NCBI GenBank assembly: GCA_034096865.1
Contig: JAWQFJ010001324.1
Location: forward strand, 1 to 64,000
Direction: 5' to 3'
Source: Theodoxus fluviatilis
Lineage: Eukaryota; Mollusca; Gastropoda; Cycloneritida; Neritidae
DNA: 64,000 nucleotides
The notes under the pieces were generated by a model that searched no databases, had not been told where the DNA came from, and was given only the letters and a program-made list of their open reading frames with translations. A program made the translations under genes and the position numbers. Numbering within the stretch: position 1 is the stretch's first letter; each line of letters opens with the position of its first letter. Of this stretch, positions 1-21,299 are shown piece by piece.

Positions 1-188
1 TCATTGTTCGTCAAGGACGCAGGAGCTTCATCCATTTTGCCGCTGCGACGTACTGCACCAGAAGCTCACAAGCTTGGCACTCGCCCATTTCGCCAATTCT
101 TTAATCAAAACACCCTGCCATAACCGTCTGCTTCTTTTTGTTTGGCTTCAACAAATTCGAGCCCATTCGAAGATAGCGCGCATGTAAA

Positions 189-10504
<10,316 letters not shown>

Positions 10505-11038
10505 GACTGCTTGGGTGCGTTCACTTATCACTGTCTGATAGTTACGACTTCAGTGAGAACTGAAGCAGCGATAGTCCGTTTATTAGGGTCCCCGTACTAT
10601 GTTCATGGGAAGAGAGTTTCGTAATCTGTTTTGGAGTTGTACATGTTGTTCAATCACGTTCTTTGGAAAGTTATTCCAGAACGCTGCTTGGGTACTCAGA
10701 GAGTAGCGTCCCTTGGTAATAGCGGCAGCTTGAAAATTCGCTCTGTGACAGAAAACTTCTTTTTCTATGCTCAATGACTTTGTGGGTTTGTTTTGCCATC
10801 CGCTGACTCACAGGAATTCTCGTCAATGTCACCTGTGATATTTGTGGAGTACTAGGAGTGTCTATAGTTCTACACCGCTGGTAGCTGGACTTAGCGTGTG
10901 AGTAATCGTCGCAGTCTGTCACTTGTGTCACTGGATGTGCACTAATGCAGGCTCAGTTTTCTAGAGCGAAGAGGGCTTTATTTTCACCGTTTTCAGTAGA
11001 GAAGATCCTCAAAAAAAGCTAGGAGTGAATGGGAGGTT

Positions 11039-11434
11039 GTGAGGAAGGAAAGGGAGGAGGGGGAGGAAAGGGAAGAGGGGGAGGAGAGGAGAACTATGGC
11101 GAGCACGAAGCACTCTGTTGATGTTTCCGCGATCAGTGAGACAATCATGGCACGAGTGAGTGAAGCGCTCTCGATTTATAAATCGCCAGGCCAGAGTGAA
11201 AGTGACCCACATAGCTTCATTCCTCAACTGGCTACTGCCCTCTCTGTGGCCATGGGAGAAGTGCTGAGAGGGGTGATGAGGGAGGTGGAGGAGAGGTTGT
11301 CTGCGGCGGTGTCTGCCCCCTCGGCTAGGGAGGAGCGGTTGTTCGCTGCTGTTAGGACGCTCACCTACGATCGAATCACTATCCACAACCCACAGGAGGA
11401 AGTCAGTTCATTAATACAATCTTGGTCCGTCTGA
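11039..11434 (+). pseudogene. LINE ORF1-like N-terminal fragment
   Basis: An open frame whose likely start is the ATG at 11096 (MASTKHSVD...). It reads as a helical, coiled-coil-like protein (EVLRGVMREVEERLSAA, then EERLFAAVRTLTYD), in the style of the nucleic-acid chaperone ORF1 of L1/Tx1/CR1-type LINEs. The LINE-like text stops near 11390 and no RNA-binding domain or ORF2 follows, so it is a 5' fragment at best. The G/A-rich codons before the ATG are probably untranslated. A host gene with a coiled coil cannot be excluded. Confidence 0.35.
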
Positions 11435-11497
11435 ACTAGTGGACTGGAAACACATTTGCAGACGACTCATGTCTTCACACACATGGTTTGCTGGACA

Positions 11498-11640
11498 AGT
11501 TCCCACACTAGTGGTTCCATTTAAGAACATGCTTAAGAGTGTTAGTCAACGCTGTAGAAATGCACCCAGCTAGTTCCCGCACTAGTGGTCCATGTAAGAA
11601 CATGCTTAAGAGTGTCAGTCAATGCTGCATAAATGGACTC
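11498..11640. repeat. Tandem duplication of about 70 bp
   Basis: Two adjacent copies share GTTCCC(A/G)CACTAGTGG, GTAAGAACATGCTTAAG and GTCA(A/T)GCTG with roughly 85-90% identity. They follow the ORF1-like fragment and may be part of the same decayed element. Confidence 0.7.
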
Positions 11641-12245
11641 TGGTTGTTTATATATTTCTGACCGACATTCATTTAGAAGTACAACATTGTGAAATGGACA
11701 ATTTTTACTTTCGTACTTAGACGTCTGCTGCAACACATGACTTCAAAATCATCACACATACATGTACACATCCCATCCGAACCCCAATTCAGTGTATTTA
11801 TAAATTTAAGGAGTATATTTCTTACTTTCAATTGGCTACCAAAACTGCCCGCACCCTAAGTCATACGTTATCTTCTGGCTTGGTGATTTTTTTTCAGAAG
11901 AAAATGTTCTCCAGTTCTTTGTTTGGCCAGTATGTAAAAACTCTGATCGTATTCGCTTGTTTAACACATTAATATTTTTTTAAGTTTTGGGTTAAAGTGT
12001 AGCAGTATATAAAAATTACTAAAAATGTTCAAATGTCATAATAGATTTTCAAGAAGTTCTCCTCTTCTGTAGCTAACAAAGACTGATTGTGAGGAACAGA
12101 AAGGAGAGGGGAAGGCTGGCGCTTCAAATCTCTGATCTTTTGCTCAGTCTCTTGGGCTGAAAAGAAGTAAAACACTTACTTCATACTCTATGGAGATTTC
12201 CTCGAACATTGTTGTATATATGTGCAACAAGGTAATTTAAGTTCC
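11641..12245. other. No gene or repeat recognised
   Basis: AT-rich unique sequence with only short frames and no coding block bounded by splice sites. Confidence 0.5.
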
Positions 12246-13506
12246 ACCAAAACACACACGCACGCACGCACTCACTCCACGCACTCACTCCACGCACTCA
12301 CTCCGCGCACTCACTCCACGCACTCACTCCACTCCACTCCACTCCACTCACTCACTCACTCACTCACTCACTCACTCACTCACTCACTCACTCACTCACT
12401 CACTCACTCACTCACTCACTCACTCACTCACTCACTCACTCACTCACTCAAACAAATAAACACACTCACACACACACTCACACGTCAAGGAAGGCCGCCC
12501 GCCCGCCCGACTGACCGACCGACTGACCAACCAAATCAATCAATCAATCAATCCTTCAATCTATCCAATCAATCAATCCAATCCAATCAATCCAATGCAA
12601 TCAATCAATCCCATCAAAGCAATCCAATCAAATAAATCAAATCAAATCCATCCAATTAAATAAAATAAAATCAGATTAAATACAAGCAATCAAATCAAAA
12701 TAGTCCAATCCAATCCAATCCAATCCAATCCAATCCAATCCAATCAAATCAATCCAATCAAATATATCAGTTAAATCAATCCAATCCATCAATCAAATCA
12801 AATCAAATTAATCAAATCAAATCTATTAAATAAATCAAATTAACCAAATCAATTCAATCAAATTAAATCAATCAAATGAATCAAACCAATCAAATCAAAT
12901 CAATCAAATCGAATGCATCAAATCAAATCAATTAAATGGAATCAATCAAATCAAATAGATCAAATTATTATCAATCAAATCACATCAATCAAATCGATTT
13001 AATCAAATCAATCAATCAAATCAATCAATCAAATCAGATCAATCAAATCAAATTGATCAAAGCGATCAAATCTAATCAAGCAAATCATATGAAATCAAAT
13101 CAGTCAAATCAGATCAATCAAATCAATTTGATCAAAATGATCAAATCTAATCAAGCAAATCATATCGATTCAAATCATTAAAATCAAATTAAATCAAATC
13201 AAATCAAATCACCCAACCCAACCCAGTCCAATCCAATCCAATCCAATCCCATCCCATCCCATCAATCCAATCCCATCTCATCCCATCAATCCAATCCCAT
13301 CCCATCCCATCAATCCAATCCAATCTAATCCCATCAATCCAATTCCATCCCATCCCATCCCATCAATCCAATCTCATCCCATCCCATCCCATCTCATCCC
13401 AACCCAACCCATCCCAACCCAACCCAACCCAACCCATCCCAACCCAACCCAACCCACCAACCCACCAACCAAATCAACCGAATCGACCAACCAAATCAAC
13501 CAACCA

Positions 13507-13560
<54 letters not shown>
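12246..13560. repeat. Compound simple-repeat block: ACTC, CAAT, CCAAT, ATCAA, CCCAT, AAT
   Basis: A run of short-period repeats that change from (ACTC)n to (CAAT)n, (CCAAT)n, (ATCAA)n, (CCCAT)n, (AACCC)n and finally (AAT)n. Each block grades into the next by point changes, as expected from slippage with drift. Long frames here translate as Ser/Asn/Gln repeats only. Confidence 0.95.
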
Positions 13561-13567
<7 letters not shown>

Positions 13568-13804
13568 TGTGGATTTATATAGCGCCTTATCATGAGTTAA
13601 GACATGATCAAGGCGCATACACACACAACCATTACAATATACAATAACAATCAATCACTTCAAAGGTAACTTAATAAACTTAATAACATAGGAGTCAGAC
13701 ATTCACTTCAGACATTCGACAAACTGATGCACAGCGACACCGCTTAACCATGAAACTGAGGAGAGGGGGAGGAGAGACAGGGGGGTGGTAGGGGGCCTAG
13801 GCAA
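13561..13804. mobile_element. Unique island with 13-bp hairpin (SINE or MITE-like)
   Basis: Immediately after (AAT)n comes GTGGATTTATATAGCGCC, then an inverted repeat: GCGCCTTATCATG, an 8-base loop, CATGATCAAGGCGC (one unpaired base). This left edge, an AAT tail plus a TTATATAGCGCC hairpin, is typical of short interspersed elements widespread in marine invertebrates. The AAT run would then be the element's tail. No coding sequence is present. Confidence 0.5.
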
Positions 13805-15320
13805 GCTAGTACAAAGAGAACCAAATCAACCATCCAAATCAACCAAATCAACCAACCAAATCAACCAAATCCAACCCAACCCAATCCAACCCAACCCAAT
13901 CCAACCCAACCCAACTCCTCAAATCAACTCAAATCCTCAACTCAACTACACTCCTCAAATCAACTACACTTCTCAGCTCCTCAAATCAACTCCAATCAAT
14001 TCCAATCCAAATCAATCCAATCTAAATCAATCCAATCCAAATCAATCCAAATCAATCCAAATCACATCACATTACATCGCATCATAATCACCATCACCAT
14101 CACCATCACCATACCTCACCTCACCTCACCTCACCTCACCTCACCACATCTCACCTCACCTCACCACACCTCACCTCACCTCCACCTTCACCTTCACATT
14201 CACATTCACATCACAATCACAATCACAATCACAATCACATCACATCATCACATCCACATTCCATCACATCTACATTCCATCACATCACATCACATCACAT
14301 CACATCACATCACATCAAATCAAATCAAATCAAATCAAATCAAATCAAATCAAATCAAATCAATCAATCAAATCAAATCAAATCAAATCAAATCAATCAA
14401 TCAAAGCAATCAATCAATTAATCCAACCAATCCGATCAATCAAATCAATCAATCAATCAAACCAATCGATCAAACCAATCGATCAAACCAATCCATCAAA
14501 CAAACAAATCGATTAAATCGATCAAATCGATCAAATCACACAAATCAAACAAATATAAAATAAAGCAAACAAAGTAAACAACAAAATTAACCAACCAAAT
14601 CAACAAAGCAAACAAAGCAAACAACCAAATTAACCAACCAAATTAACCAACCAAATCAACCAACCAAATCAACCAACCAAATCAACCAACCAAATCAACC
14701 CAACCCAACCCAACGAACCCAACCCAACCCAAATCAATCCAAATCAATCCAAATCACATGACATCACATCACATGACATCACATAACAAGACATCACATC
14801 AAATGACATCACATCAAATGACATCACATCAAATGACATCACAATAAATGACATCACATCAAATGATATCACATCAAATTAATCGATCAAATGAATCGAT
14901 CGAAGCAAACCCGAGCAAAGCAAACCCAAGCAAAGCAAACCCGAGCAAATCAAACCCGAGCAAAGCAAACCCAAGCAAAGCAAACCCGAGCAAAGCAAAC
15001 CCAAGCAAACCCAAGCAAACCCAAGTAAACCCCATCAAACCCCATAATCAATCAAATCAATCCAAATGAATCAAATCAATCCAATTCAATCCAAATCAAT
15101 CCAAATCAATCCAAATCAAACCAAATCATCCAATCAATCAATCAATCAAATCAATCCAATCAATCCAATCAATCCAATCAATCCAATCAATCCAATCAAT
15201 CAACCAACTAACCAATCAAATCAATCAATCAAATCAATGAAATCAATCAATCAAATCAATCACTCAATCAACGAACCAACCAATCGACCAACCAAACAAC
15301 CAACCAATCAATCAATGTAT
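13805..15320. repeat. Second simple-repeat block (CAACC, CACCT, ATCAA, AGCAAACCC)
   Basis: Continues the same drifting families after the island, including (CACCT)n, (CACAT)n, (ATCAA)n, (CCAAC)n and a 10-bp AGCAAACCCA-type unit around 14906-15030. There is no gene. Confidence 0.95.
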
Positions 15321-15594
15321 TTTTTAACTTGAGACACACTGCTAGACACCAAAATCACTCGTGCGAAGTCGAAACTTCAGCAAAGTAGGTATAGTCATCG
15401 CCCAATCGGAACGCACATAAGAAGAGACAGGCAGAGATTACACTGACCCTTTGACCATGTTCTTTTGCTGTCACTGTAGAGACTGGCACTCCGCTCCTTC
15501 GGGTGTCTGCCTTGGGTCTTCCTCAGCGTATTGCTGCTCTGCCTCTGTGTCAGCAACAATCACGATCAAGTTTGTCTCCTATGTCTGCAACAGC

Positions 15595-16090
15595 CTTGCT
15601 TAAGTGTGTTTCTTGTGTCTGCTACAGCCATGATCAAGTTTGTCTCCTGTCTCTGTGTCTACAACGGCCATGATCAAGTTTGTCTCCCGTGTCTACAACG
15701 GCCATGATCAAGTTTGTCTCCCGTGTCTACAACGGCCATGATCAAGTTTGTCTCCTGTGTCTGCAACGGCCATGATTAAGCGTGTTTCTTGTGTCTCTGT
15801 GTCTACAATAGTCATGATCAAGTTTGTCTCTTGTGTTTCTTTGTCTGCAGCTGCCATGGTTAAGTGTATTTCTTGTGTTCATGTGTCTGCAACAGTCACG
15901 ATCAAGTTTGTCTCATGTCCCTGTGTCTGCAACAGTCTTGATCACGTTTGTCTCTTGGTTTCTGTGTCTTGCAAGTCACGATCAAGTTTGTCTCTTGTGT
16001 CTTTAGCAGCCATGATCAAGTTTGTCTCTGCAACAGCCATGATCAAATTTGTCTGCAGCGGCTATGATCACGTTTGTCTCATGTGTCTCT
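15595..16090. repeat. 34-bp minisatellite, decaying at both ends
   Basis: The core unit (34 bp, phased at 15661 and 15695) contains ggccatgatcaagtttgtct followed by ...gtgtctacaac. Five central copies are nearly identical and outer copies diverge with indels. The open frames here are periodic translations of the unit. Confidence 0.9.
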
Positions 16091-16559
16091 GTGTCTACAA
16101 CAGCCAAGGTCAATTTTGTTTGCTTTTACTCTTTGTCTACAAGACCTATGATCAATTTTTGTCTGCTATGCCTCTTCGTCTGCTACATTTATGATATAAA
16201 CATTCTTTAGGCAGGTTTCCTAGACTATGGATTTGCGATCTTAAAGGCGTTTCCGGCATCATTTGAAAGTGATCGGTGTCATCATACAGGAGTTGGTACC
16301 AACAATGGGACGAAAAGCAGACACGGTCTGGTTTCGGAAACACGTTTATTAAAGAAGTGACTTGTTAGACTTTGCATATGATAACAGCTATCGTTTTAAA
16401 AAGAAGAGATCGACAATGATTCATATATTGCTTTGAATTGTTTGTCCATAATCTTGGGAAATCCGCATCTGCTACTGTGCCTCTCCGCCTGCAATAGCCA
16501 TGATCAAGTCTGTCTACTGTACATCTTCATCTACAATAAAAAATGACCAAGTTTGCCCG

Positions 16560-17330
16560 CCACGTACACGTTTCTGATCAAATCAACATACTCAATAAAG
16601 TTGGTCTGCCATGCCTATTCATCTCCAACAGCCAGAGAGGCAGTAGGGGTGCTGTCACCTCTGACCTTTCGTGCCATTCGCCTTTGCTCTGAGCGCTGCT
16701 TCATCTTTTTTCTCTTCTGCAACCCGCGACCCTGGCGTCACCTTGCCGGGCTAGGAGCAGTCTTCTTGCGCCAGTGTCTCCCAGGCGCACATGTTGATCT
16801 TTAGAGCTCGGTTGGAGCATTCAAGCAGTCCTTGAAATGCTTAGTTCTCCCCCAGCAGCTTGCTTTCCCTGGCGGAAGTCTCCACACAGCAGCTCCTTTG
16901 GCAGTAGGTTGTCTGGCATAGGTGATGCATGCCCTGCCCTCCTTGCCTGAACTTTGGCATGGGGGTGTGGGGCTCGAGATGCCGAATCAGTTCAGAACGT
17001 TTGAATCAGGAATCCTGTTCTGCCACTAAATTAGTTGAAGCCTCCAGAGGCAGCGCATGTGAAAGATGTCGAGTAGCCTGGCGTGTCTACTGTGCATGTA
17101 TATTGTCCAGTTCTCCAATGCGTACAGGAGGGTGGTGAGTACTACAGCCATAAAAACCTTCAGGGCGGTGGATACACTCACTCCTTTTCACTCCCACTCT
17201 CGAAGTCTCCCGAAAGTAAATATCACTTTGAAGGTTCTGTTTTCGACTTCGGCTTCTTGACTCCGAGACAATTACCTGACAGTCCGTGCAGCTTGCTGGA
17301 GGGAAGGGCACGTCCGTCGTACTTGTTGCC
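16560..17330 (-). pseudogene. Decayed LINE reverse transcriptase, C-terminal part
   Basis: Read on the minus strand with several frameshifts, recognisable blocks occur in the right order: VVLTTLLYALENWTIY, HARLLDIFHMRCLWRL, then QGGQGMHH.CQ and GENTKHFKDCLN, ending in a basic (EEKKDEAAL) segment. These match the post-RT region of endonuclease/reverse-transcriptase LINEs (TLLYGCETWT..., FHMRCLRRL, FKD.LK). It is non-functional. Confidence 0.8.
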
Positions 17331-17549
17331 AAGGATACTGATCCAGAAGTTCCTCAGCTTGGCATTGTGCGTAGCTCTCCGCACCTCCCGCTCTGAATGG
17401 CAAGCAACGCAATAAATCAGATCATGGCATGAACGTTGAAGCAGACAAAAATCACCAGCAATTCTTTTTTAGGACGGTCAAGCAGACTTTTAAAAGAAGA
17501 TGAAGAACTGACGACATGACTCGTCGGCAACTTTTATATGTATACGTGT

Positions 17550-17676
17550 ATCTATCTATCGGTCTGTCTGTCTGTCTGTCTGTCTGTCTTTTTGCCTGCC
17601 CGCCTGCCCGCCTGCCCGCCCGCCTGCCTGCCTGCCTGCCCGCTCGCCCGTCCGTCCGTCCGCCTGTGTTTGTTTG

Positions 17677-17735
<59 letters not shown>
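17550..17735. repeat. CTGT, CCTG/CCGC, CCGT and CT simple repeats
   Basis: A pyrimidine-rich ladder of tetranucleotides ending in a (CT)n tract of about 50 bases. Frames on both strands are repeat translations. Confidence 0.95.
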
Positions 17736-17736
<1 letters not shown>

Positions 17737-18520
17737 TGTTTCATCCATCCATGAACTGGTCGATTTTTTCTCATTCCATCAGCAGCATACCCACCAATCT
17801 ACTAGCCAGGCAGCCAGCCAATCTGCCAGCAAGTCAGACAGTCAGCTAGCCAACCAGTCAACTGCCCACCTACGTCACGCTCATACGTGCACTCCAAGGT
17901 AATATGGAACTCATGCATGCAAACAGTAAGCACGCTCTACGTGTGTTGATCCTGTGTGTACCACTCGACATGCATGGCAGCCTCAGACAGGTAAAAAGAC
18001 ATATGCATAGTGATGTACATCGCCACTGTACACCTTAAACATCAATTCAAAGCAATCCAAAAGACATTTTGGGAGTTGTATATGTAATAATACACGATGT
18101 CCAATCAGTCAGATCTCGTAATAAATTAATTTCCAAAACCAGATACAATCTGCGTTTTCGTCCCTATGTTGATACCGACTCTCATATCACTTTATAATAG
18201 CACCAGAAACTTCCTTTGGCTTGCATTGGGCTGCACATCCATACTTTCATAAGCCCGCCTCTGATCTTGCACTTGGAAAATCAACATCTGAGAAGAACAA
18301 CCTGGTTATACTCGCTAGCCCGGGACGAATGCCATTTTCAACTCCCTAGCCATCACACGAGCAACTGCTGGACTCAAGACTCCGAATAGTGTGCCCAGTT
18401 ATCTAGTCGTGACCCTTGAGAGTCGGAGAAAGCGGGAATGCAAGGTATTATGCACTGCTGGCGTGTCCAGATAAGGTTCAGCAAACTGAGGAGTCACTAC
18501 ACAGCTGAGGGATGTGAGGA
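17736..18520. other. No gene recognised
   Basis: Unique sequence with a short CAGC/CAGT-rich stretch at 17780-17860. Nothing coding stands out. Confidence 0.5.
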
Positions 18521-18535
18521 CACTGGAATGTCTCC

Positions 18536-18700
18536 TAGAGGGCGCTCTGGGCAGCACTCTTCTTCTTCTCTTTGCTGGCTCTGGCGAGGTGCATTCCAAG
18601 ACCATCTTCAAAGGAGGCGACAGTTGCCTTTGTGGATGCACGCCCGTATGGTCTGTCACTGGCGGAAACCTCATTCTGCTTTTGGACTTTGCCACAGTGC
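18536..18700 (-). CDS. Possible terminal exon, weak
   Basis: After an AG at the end of acatttag, a minus-strand frame reads H-C-G-K-V..., then SFEDGLGMHLARASKEKKK and stops at TAG near 18536. Composition is protein-like and basic at the end, but no homology is recognised and the acceptor is only fair. It could be the 3' end of the gene whose exon lies at 19114-19413, or decayed retroelement. Confidence 0.2.
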
Positions 18701-19113
18701 TAAATGTCTTCTTTTACACAATCATTTTAACTCGTTTTGAGACGACCTCCGCTGTGTGGCTTTCAGGCGAGAGCTCATATAGCCATTGTCTGTGGAGTGG
18801 CGATTATGCATCCAGATGTTTCCAAATGCAGGGATCTGTAAAGTGGCCTCTGCAGACTAGCAGGTTTGTCAGGCAGTCCAGGAAGCATCATTAGTACATA
18901 CCAAAATGGCAAGAAACTCCCCAAGAAGTGAAGCAATTGACGGTCTTTGAAGGAAAAGCCGCCGTCAATAAGTATTTTGGACCTTCACATTTCCTGACAC
19001 TTTCGAGGGAAGAGCCACACCTGGTCATAGGTCCAGGTGCCTGTCTGTTGTCCTGAACTATATACACGATGTGCGAACATCACGGGGCAGAACCTGCCTG
19101 CTTCAACTATTAC

Positions 19114-19413
19114 TCGGCTGCAGGGCTCTGGTCTCTGGTGTTCCACCTGACCCAAATCCAGCACCATGCCTTCTCTACTGACTCTGCCATAGCTCTTGTC
19201 TCCTTGGCGCACTGAGGCAAGCATGAGGAAGAACTGACCCCGATGCTTGCTGACGATGTCCACTATGTTGGAAGGCAGGAAGCGACTGGGCAGGATCTCA
19301 TCCAACATGTCTTGGAGGGCAGCCTGGATGTAGAGTTCAAGGCCAGTTGCTGGGAAAATGAACTTTTCCCTACTCCTGTCCTGGACTGCTGCTGACAGTA
19401 GCAACAGGAGGAA
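19114..19413 (-). CDS. Candidate 300-bp exon, laminin-G/TSPN-like at best
   Basis: Exactly 100 codons between a good acceptor (ctcttctgttgcag) and donor gtaata, phase 0 at both ends. The peptide has LELYIQAALQDMLDEIL, RFLPSNIVDIVSKHRG, then the strand FFLMLASVRQGDKSYG and a late Cys. The pattern recalls N-terminal thrombospondin/laminin-G-like domains, but I cannot confirm it. Its phase is compatible with direct joining to the exon at 38440-38617, about 19 kb upstream, so it may be a distal 3' exon of the mosaic gene or part of a separate gene. Confidence 0.45.
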
Positions 19414-19473
19414 CTGCAACAGAAGAGCGTTATCTTAAATGGTATTGAAGTCACACGTGCCTAACTCCTGCAC

Positions 19474-19479
19474 ACGCAC

Positions 19480-19533
<54 letters not shown>
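19474..19533. repeat. (CA)n microsatellite
   Basis: CA run just upstream, in minus-strand sense, of the candidate exon at 19114-19413. Confidence 0.95.
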
Positions 19534-19535
<2 letters not shown>

Positions 19536-19912
19536 CTTACTGAATGAGCAGTAACACTTGAATGGCTAAAGAAAAAGTAAACAATACATGAAATAGATTG
19601 AATAGATAAACAAGCAAATTAAGATACAAATGTACTCCGACCCACCCCACCAACCAGCGGACGAACCAACAAATAAATTAATAATCGGATTATGACCAGC
19701 AGGTCATGATACAGTCAGCTTCCTCATAGATTTTCCCTCAGTGCAGTACTGCTAGTGTTAGTGGTCAGCTGCTAGATTTTCTTTGTTTTGTGAAACGGAA
19801 TGGACTCACACAAGTTCAATATATGGGTGTCGTCAGTATGTATTCCCATTTATTTTACTCGTTCAACGGCAGTTTACGACATTGCAGACCCATTACAATA
19901 AAAATGACGTAC

Positions 19913-20010
19913 CTTGCACCATTCCCACTCAATGAAGTTGGACAGGACGACTCCCCACAGACAAACGAATTCGACCTCCCCACTGTGGGTGATGTCACCA
20001 TTGAAAAAGT
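19913..20010 (-). CDS. Candidate 98-bp exon
   Basis: Bounded by acceptor cctttttgtag and a strong donor AAG/gtacgt. It enters in phase 1 and leaves in phase 0, which fits the next candidate exon at 19413. The peptide contains FFNGDITHSGEVEFVCLWG and ends EWEWCK. It does not phase-match the exon at 38440, so if both are real, at least one exon between is unseen. Homology unknown. Confidence 0.35.
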
Positions 20011-20469
20011 CTACAAAAAGGAAAACTTCACTTACAAAAATGACACACAAAAAGCAACGGAGAGTGGAATGCCAGTCAGTTGTATAGACTGACTGAAAGA
20101 GAATAAATGACAAGCAATCGATCCCTTTGGTTTCCCGGGCCACTCCACATGCTTGTCAGCGTATTTAGGAGTGGACTGACGGACCTACAGCGACGCCGAG
20201 TGGCTCATAACAAAATTCCAAACCCACAAGAACGGCCTCAATAGGGACATGGGATTCCTGAGTAACTATCAATGAAGCTGTCCCCGCACGGACTTTTAGT
20301 GCAGTCCCTGCTGTGGCCGTCCCTCCCTGTGTTGTCTTCACTCTTTCACCTATATACGAAATTCTCCTTTCAGCCTCCCTCACTGAACTGTCCTCACTGC
20401 TTCACCGCCCTGCACGTGATTCACCTGCCCCTATCACTATTAATTTCTATCCCGTAGCCAGCCTTGTCA

Positions 20470-20505
20470 CTTTGGCCTGACGAAGAAGTTGTTACTTCGA
20501 AAGCT
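20470..20505 (+). ncRNA. Second hammerhead-like core
   Basis: CTGACGA (20477-20483), A, stem GAAG/CTTC around loop TTGTTA (20485-20498), then GAAA (20499-20502). This is the same CUGANGA-stem II-GAAA order as at 7813-7837. The flanking stems needed for cleavage are not evident, so it may be a conserved tail motif of a retroelement family and not an active ribozyme. Confidence 0.3.
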
Positions 20506-21029
20506 AGCCATCAGAAATCCAAAGCGCCGCTGCACACCCCTGCTAACCCGGCACCTCTCCATCTCGAAGCGAGAAACTCTTCCCTCATCGGCTGCAGAAC
20601 CACCCCCAAACGGCCCTTTTCAGGGCCTTATCGGCTCCAAAAAAAATTCTTGGTTGCTTGTCATTTATTCTCTTTCATACACAAAAAGCAAGCATCACAT
20701 CAAAACCAAGACCCTAAACAGCAACAGAAATATAAGAGTTTGGCAGAAGAGTCTGACAAACGTATTGACCCACTGAGAAAACTTGTCTATTTCTCTCACA
20801 TCTGTCAAAATGCTGGCTTCAACTCTACTGACAACATTTTCCCAACATACATCTCCAATTCCCTACCTCATTCCTCCCAGAACTACAAATTGTATTGAAT
20901 AATTACAACCATGTCAGACAACAAAACTGGAGAGAATACATACTATATGCCGGCTTTCGGACGCATACCAAGATTAATCGCACTAAAATGACCCATCCCT
21001 GCCCTCACAGTTTCCCGGCTTTACTCCTG

Positions 21030-21297
21030 GGTCACGAGAAGCAATGTGAATGGAGTTTCTTGTCCCAGTATGAGAAAGAGCGAAAGCCATGAGTTCTGCG
21101 CTTGAAGCGACCTTGGCGGAGGAGTCGAGTGTCAGCAGAAGAGCGGAGTGAGCGAGAAGGGGTGTACAGAGAGACCAGATCAGAGAGATAGGCAGGTGCA
21201 GATTCAGAGATGATGTTGTAGCAGAGACATGCAGTCTTATACTTGATACCTTCAGAAACAGGCAGCCAGTGGAGATCTTTCATGAGAGGAGCGCTGT
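21030..21297 (-). pseudogene. LINE reverse transcriptase tail
   Basis: The minus strand reads LHWLPVSEGIKYKTACLCYN, then SAPAYLSDLVSLYTPSRSLR, SSADTRLLR and HGFRSFSYWDKKL. This is the highly characteristic C-terminal stretch of a large class of animal non-LTR retrotransposons. The 5' part and the rest of the RT are absent, so it is a 3' fragment. Confidence 0.9.
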
Positions 21298-21299
21298 GG

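Noticed and set aside
10583..10931. Possible LINE tail on the minus strand
   Set aside because: FWNNFPKNVIEQHVQLQNRLRN slightly recalls RT C-termini (LWN.LP..I), but the match is too weak to call.
15748..16194. 148-codon frame
   Set aside because: Periodic translation of the 34-bp minisatellite.
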